Shown here one piece after another: positions 6,163 to 9,340 of a stretch of 9,340 bases of DNA. How positions within the stretch are numbered: the stretch's first letter is position 1; every line of letters starts with the position of its first letter. Origin of the DNA: an uncultured bacterium (GTDB lineage: Bacteria; Cyanobacteriota; Vampirovibrionia; Gastranaerophilales; Gastranaerophilaceae); contig CAJMAX010000039.1 of NCBI GenBank assembly GCA_905211505.1, positions 1-9,340 on the forward strand. Reading direction: 5' to 3'. Under the pieces are notes generated by a model, which ran no database searches, had not been told where the DNA came from, and saw only the letters and a program-made list of their open reading frames with translations. The translations under genes and the position numbers were made by a program.

Positions 6163-7239
6163 ATGGCTGAAAAGAGGATATCGTTTAATGCTTTTACCTT
6201 GAGCGAAGTTTTGCTTGCAGTTGTTATTGTTGGGATTATTGCAGGTATGGTGCTTCCAGTTTTGACAACTAATTTTTATACTTATTTATATAATAATGCT
6301 TATGATAGAGATGTTAATAAAATAGAAGAGGCAGTTGAGGGTTTAAATATTGCAGAAAATCAAAAAACATTTTTTGATACAATGATGTATGTTGACGCAA
6401 AGCCTGATTCTTATGCAGAAACTTCTGGTAAATTTTTAAAAAAATATTTAAGGATTGCAAAATATTGTGGCGACAGTAATGGCGATTGTTTTGCAAAATC
6501 ATATTCTGCTTATACAATTGATAAAAAGAAAGAAGATTATACACCGACATTTGATGGAGCTTGTGCATCGTTAAAAAACGGTGCTAGTATTTGTATAACA
6601 CCTCAGATTGGTTCAACTGGAATCCATGGTTTTATAGATTTAAATGGTGCAAAAGGTCCAAATATTTTAAGTAAAGATTTGAGACAGTTTTTTATTGATC
6701 CAAAACATAGGACAGTGTTTGATAAAGAAACAAGTGATGTTATCGCATTAGATGAGGATCCTATTAGACCTGATGTTCCAACTGTGCCGGAGCCGGAAAC
6801 TCCAAAAGACCCTGAACCGCCAGAAGTTACATTACCTGACAAGCCGCTTGTGCCCAATAAGAATTTATCTAGTGTTAAAGTTACTTGTGAAAAAAGAGGT
6901 GCTTATGTTTGTAATGTGGACATAGTAAATGCTAAGTTTACTATATCCACATTGACTACAATTCCAGGTTCAAAGCCACCAATAGCAGTAGGTCCTGGTG
7001 ATTTGGAGTATAATCCTGGGCTTGGCGGTAATTATGAAAAGCCATCCTATGGTGTTGATGGTATTGGATCTAAACCTGGAGAAAAGCACAATACATCCAC
7101 TTATGACAAATCTAGCCTATTTACTATTCTGCTGAGTCAAGAGATTGGTGTCTGCCAGGTTATTGATGGCAACAATAAGGTGAGATACTCTACGTCTGGC
7201 GATAAATGTTTATCGGTTCACAAAATATTCTTAGATTAA
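6163..7239 (+). CDS. Type IV pilin-like/pseudopilin protein with a proline-linked C-terminal module
   Basis: The protein has 358 residues from ATG 6163. It has a basic leader MAEKRISFNA, then the prepilin site A10|FTLSE with the conserved Glu at mature position 5 and a hydrophobic helix to about residue 35. The -1 residue is Ala instead of the usual Gly. The first globular part (about 36-180) ends in FIDLNGAKGPN (157-167) followed by KDLRQFFI, a block that I associate with the C-terminal end of pseudopilins in this lineage. Here the chain continues through a Pro/Glu/Asp-rich linker (about 197-232) into a second module of about 125 residues with a Gly/Pro-rich stretch at 268-312. Eight cysteines, C102, C109, C134, C144, C242, C250, C331 and C349, all lie outside the membrane helix and could form disulfides. 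It should be processed by a prepilin peptidase (not in the window). Its 3' end overlaps tgt by 9 bp. Confidence 0.88.
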   Translation: MAEKRISFNAFTLSEVLLAVVIVGIIAGMVLPVLTTNFYTYLYNNAYDRDVNKIEEAVEGLNIAENQKTFFDTMMYVDAKPDSYAETSGKFLKKYLRIAKYCGDSNGDCFAKSYSAYTIDKKKEDYTPTFDGACASLKNGASICITPQIGSTGIHGFIDLNGAKGPNILSKDLRQFFIDPKHRTVFDKETSDVIALDEDPIRPDVPTVPEPETPKDPEPPEVTLPDKPLVPNKNLSSVKVTCEKRGAYVCNVDIVNAKFTISTLTTIPGSKPPIAVGPGDLEYNPGLGGNYEKPSYGVDGIGSKPGEKHNTSTYDKSSLFTILLSQEIGVCQVIDGNNKVRYSTSGDKCLSVHKIFLD

Positions 7240-8349
7240 ATTTTTATAATGTTCATTATAAAAATCGGCGTATCTGTCTTCTAAAATTGCTTGACGGCAT
7301 TGTTTTGCAAAATCAATAAGGAATTTGATATTATGAATTGATAGCAGAGTTGATGCCGTTTGTTCCTGACATCTCCACAAATGTCTTATGTAAGCCCTTG
7401 AATGATTTCTGCACGCATAGCAATCGCAACCCTCGACAAGCGGAGCATGATCATCTTCGTATTTTTTATTTTTGATATTGGCTTTTCCTTCCCAGGTGAA
7501 GAATGAGCCATGACGCGCATTACGGGTTGGAAGAACGCAGTCAAACATATCAATACCGTGTTTGATTCCGTTTAATAAATCTTCCGGAGTTCCTACTCCC
7601 ATCAAGTATCTAGGTTTATATTTAGGCAGAAGTGGAGCTGTAAACTCAGTAAAATGATTCATAATGTCTTTAGTTTCACCAACACTCAATCCTCCAATGG
7701 CATACCCTACTGCATCAAACGAAGATATTACTTTTGCGCTTTCTGTTCTTAAATCATCAAAGAATGCACCTTGAACAATAGGGAACAGAGCTTGTTTAGG
7801 ATTTGTTTTAGCTTTAAAGCATCTTTCTAACCAACGGTGAGTTCTTTCCATTGCAGCTTTTGCCGTTTCGTAATCACAAGGATATGGAGCACATTCATCA
7901 AATGCCATCATAATATCAGCTCCAATATCTTGTTGAATTTCCATTGAAACTTCCGGTGATATAAAATGTTTTGTACCATCTTTTGGATCTCTAAATTCAA
8001 CACCGTCCTCTGTTATTTTACGTAAGTGAGCCAGTGAGAAAACTTGAAATCCGCCTGAATCTGTTAAAACAGGTTTGTCCCAATTCATCCAGCTGTGTAT
8101 TCCGCCAAAATTACGTATTCTTTTGGTTCCCGCTCTTAAGTACAAATGATATGAATTTGATAAAATAATTTGAGCACCAGTATCTTTAATTTGATCGCAG
8201 GTAAGAGATTTTACGGCAGAATTTGTTCCAACAGGCATAAATATTGGAGTTTCTATTTTTCCGTGCGGAGTTGTCAGAATTCCTGCTCGAGCTCCGGTTT
8301 GAGCATCTTCATGTATCAGTTCATAATTAAAATAATCTTTTTCGTTCAT
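7231..8349 (-). CDS. tgt: Queuine/preQ1 tRNA-ribosyltransferase (tRNA-guanine transglycosylase)
   Basis: The protein has 372 residues, the normal length for bacterial Tgt. The enzyme swaps guanine 34 in the wobble position of GUN-anticodon tRNAs (Asp, Asn, His, Tyr) for preQ1, the first tRNA-bound step of queuosine synthesis. The sequence shows the base-binding VLTDSGGFQVFSL with D97, AFDEC with D151, VQGA, GYAIGGLSVGE, and GIDMFDCVLPTRNARHG with the nucleophile D270. The zinc site is C308-x-C310-x2-C313-x25-H339, all ligands present. No Shine-Dalgarno precedes the ATG. An extended -10, TGCTATAAT, ends 7 bases upstream, so the message is probably leaderless. The stop overlaps the convergent pilin gene by 9 bp. 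No other queuosine genes are nearby. Confidence 0.98.
   Translation of the reverse strand: MNEKDYFNYELIHEDAQTGARAGILTTPHGKIETPIFMPVGTNSAVKSLTCDQIKDTGAQIILSNSYHLYLRAGTKRIRNFGGIHSWMNWDKPVLTDSGGFQVFSLAHLRKITEDGVEFRDPKDGTKHFISPEVSMEIQQDIGADIMMAFDECAPYPCDYETAKAAMERTHRWLERCFKAKTNPKQALFPIVQGAFFDDLRTESAKVISSFDAVGYAIGGLSVGETKDIMNHFTEFTAPLLPKYKPRYLMGVGTPEDLLNGIKHGIDMFDCVLPTRNARHGSFFTWEGKANIKNKKYEDDHAPLVEGCDCYACRNHSRAYIRHLWRCQEQTASTLLSIHNIKFLIDFAKQCRQAILEDRYADFYNEHYKNLI
7241..7264. repeat. AT-rich perfect inverted repeat at the pilin/tgt convergent junction
   Basis: TTTTTATAATG (7241-7251) is followed by TT and then CATTATAAAAA (7254-7264), perfectly complementary arms of 11 bp with a 2-base centre. 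It begins two bases after the pilin stop and lies inside the last codons of tgt. It may end or protect the pilin mRNA, but with one G-C pair per arm and no T-run after it, it is a weak terminator candidate. Confidence 0.5.
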
Positions 8350-8356
8350 ATTTGAA

Positions 8357-8365
8357 ATTATAGCA
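8357..8365 (-). promoter_or_regulatory. Extended -10 promoter of tgt (probably leaderless)
   Basis: On the minus strand TGCTATAAT is an exact TGn-TATAAT. Seven bases separate the hexamer from the ATG at 8349, which puts the transcription start at or next to the start codon. The surrounding 14-mer TTTATGCTATAATT is repeated exactly at the ndk promoter. No good -35 is seen. Confidence 0.65.
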
Positions 8366-8367
8366 TA

Positions 8368-8400
8368 AAAAATGAACCTGCAATTTGCAGATTCATTTTT
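8368..8400 (-). terminator. Intrinsic terminator after ndk
   Basis: CTGCAA 8378-8383 pairs with TTGCAG 8385-8390. After one mismatch (8377/8391) the stem continues AATGAA 8371-8376 with TTCATT 8392-8397, plus three A-T pairs. Read on the minus strand a run of T follows the stem (TTCATTTTTT). It directly abuts the tgt extended -10. Confidence 0.65.
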
Positions 8401-8423
8401 GTGTTGTAAATTGTAAAACTTAT

Positions 8424-8894
8424 TTATTGATCAAGGCTTTCTACAACAAGTTCAGACATTGATTTTGCGGTTGTAAAAAGTTCTTCTTCCTTGAAATATA
8501 TAGGAATTTCTCTTGCTGCACTTTCAGGACTATCAGATCCGTGAACAACATTATATTCTTTAACTTGAGCAAAATCAGCTCTAATTGTTCCTACTTCAGC
8601 TTTATCAGGGTCTGTAGAACCCATCAAATGTCTTACTCCTGCAATTGCGTTATATCCTTGAACAACCATTGCAATAATAGGACCGCTTTGCAAATAATCT
8701 ATAAGTCTTTGGAAGAATGGCTTATCAGCATGTTCAGCGTAATGAGCTTTTGCCTGTTCATCAGTTACTTGAATCATTTTTAGAGCAACGATTTTGTAAC
8801 CTTTAGTTTCAAATCTTTTAATAATGTCTCCAATAAGTCCTCTACGAACTCCATCAGGTTTAATTGCAACAAATGTTCTTTCTTCTGTATGCAT
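8424..8894 (-). CDS. ndk: Nucleoside diphosphate kinase
   Basis: The protein has 156 residues. It transfers the gamma phosphate from NTPs to NDPs through a phosphohistidine and balances NTP/dNTP pools in the cytoplasm. Visible residues are K12 in AIKPDGV, Y52 in the HYAEH stretch, the SGPIIAMVVQG core strand, R105 in TIRADFA, N115, and the catalytic H118 in NVVHGSDSPESA with the following S120/D121. The C-terminus is a few residues longer than the roughly 149-residue cyanobacterial enzymes. A strong Shine-Dalgarno AGAGGAG lies 7 bases before the ATG, and an extended -10 promoter is further upstream. The gene ends at its own hairpin terminator before tgt, so the two are probably separate units despite sharing a direction. 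Confidence 0.98.
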   Translation of the reverse strand: MHTEERTFVAIKPDGVRRGLIGDIIKRFETKGYKIVALKMIQVTDEQAKAHYAEHADKPFFQRLIDYLQSGPIIAMVVQGYNAIAGVRHLMGSTDPDKAEVGTIRADFAQVKEYNVVHGSDSPESAAREIPIYFKEEELFTTAKSMSELVVESLDQ

Positions 8895-8924
8895 GATAAG
8901 TCTCCTCTTTAAACATATAGAGCA

Positions 8925-8953
8925 ATTATAGCATAAATCTTTTATTTTGCCTA
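8925..8953 (-). promoter_or_regulatory. Extended -10 promoter of ndk
   Basis: TGCTATAAT on the minus strand occupies 8925-8933. TAGGCA at 8948-8953 is a 4-of-6 match to the -35 at a 17-bp spacer. Transcription should start near 8918, giving a leader of about 24 bases with the AGAGGAG site. Confidence 0.65.
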
Positions 8954-8959
8954 GGTTAC

Positions 8960-9340
8960 TTATTGAATATTTGTGTTTTTTGCTAAAAATTTGTTTTTTA
9001 AATATTTCGTCATTGGTTTTTCAAAGAAATAATATGTTAAAATCCCAACAATAAGAGATGTTATTATTGTTAATTCTAAAAATAAAATAGAATGTGACAA
9101 CACAAATTTTGGATGAGGAAGAACTATACTGTGTTTTAATACAGTGTAGACAAAAATATGCATAATATATATTGAATAAGAATATGAACCTATTGTTGAT
9201 GATAGCTTGTTATTTAAAAGTTTTGATAAAAGTCCTTTTCTTATTATAAATAAGTAGAATAAAATTGAAAAAATGACTATATAAAGAAAATAATTACCTG
9301 GACGATAAAAAATTAAAAAAGAACAACAATATATTTCTAA
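8960..9340 (-). CDS. Acyltransferase-3 family membrane protein, C-terminal part (N-terminus beyond window)
   Basis: The reading frame is open to the right edge, giving 126 residues of the C-terminus. The gene starts outside the window, so the internal ATG at 9163 is not its start. Hydrophobic segments cover roughly residues 8-35, 55-70 and 85-108 of the visible part. Hallmarks of the family's last helices are present: GSYSYSIYIMHIFV, then TYYFFEKPM before a basic tail. Family members (OafA-like) are multi-spanning inner-membrane enzymes that O-acylate sugars of LPS, peptidoglycan or other surface polymers. The catalytic His of the N-terminal part is not in view, so the substrate and activity cannot be judged. 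The stop lies 7 bases outside the ndk -35, with no evident terminator between, so read-through into ndk is possible. Confidence 0.85.
   Translation of the reverse strand, partial: LEIYCCSFLIFYRPGNYFLYIVIFSILFYLFIIRKGLLSKLLNNKLSSTIGSYSYSIYIMHIFVYTVLKHSIVLPHPKFVLSHSILFLELTIITSLIVGILTYYFFEKPMTKYLKNKFLAKNTNIQ

Noticed and set aside
6603..6857. Minus-strand Gly/Ser-rich open frame
   Set aside because: It is the complement of the proline-rich linker codons of the pilin-like gene.

Overview
The window is low-GC, gap-poor bacterial DNA. Several features suggest an uncultured gut cyanobacterial relative of the Gastranaerophilales/Melainabacteria type: a response regulator paired with a PilB-like ATPase, a pseudopilin with an A|FTLSE cleavage site and a D-x-N-G...GPN block, a small membrane protein with a V-x-FKG N-terminus, and strong extended -10 promoters. 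This placement is inference from protein style. No rRNA or long marker was available to confirm it.

Layout, left to right. Positions 1-112 are non-coding and hold two copies of a 17-bp repeat, one inside a potential three-hairpin structure. On the minus strand follow a degenerate GspE/PilB-like ATPase (113-1495) and, one base upstream, a CheY-like receiver protein (1497-1868). The pair is transcribed from an extended -10 promoter. Next on the minus strand is an unknown membrane-anchored protein (1968-2567). It is divergent from mutS (2604-5189, plus strand) across only 36 bp. A lineage-type two-helix membrane protein (5255-5770, plus) converges on a small XRE repressor-like gene (5815-6036, minus) at a 40-bp palindrome that looks like a bidirectional terminator. 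The XRE gene is divergent from a type IV pilin-like gene (6163-7239, plus), which has a consensus sigma70 promoter. That gene overlaps by 9 bp the convergent tgt gene (7231-8349, minus). Upstream of tgt on the minus strand are ndk (8424-8894) and the C-terminal part of an acyltransferase-3 membrane protein that runs off the right edge (8960-9340).

The genes form no single pathway. Housekeeping functions (mismatch repair, queuosine tRNA modification, nucleotide balancing) alternate with surface or motility-type functions (pilin, PilB-like ATPase with receiver, acyltransferase). The best candidates for new biology are the repeat structure at the left edge, the receiver plus His-box-less ATPase pair, and the two-module pilin facing an XRE regulator. 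No phage, IS, CRISPR, tRNA or rRNA was seen. No gene-free stretch exceeds 300 bases.
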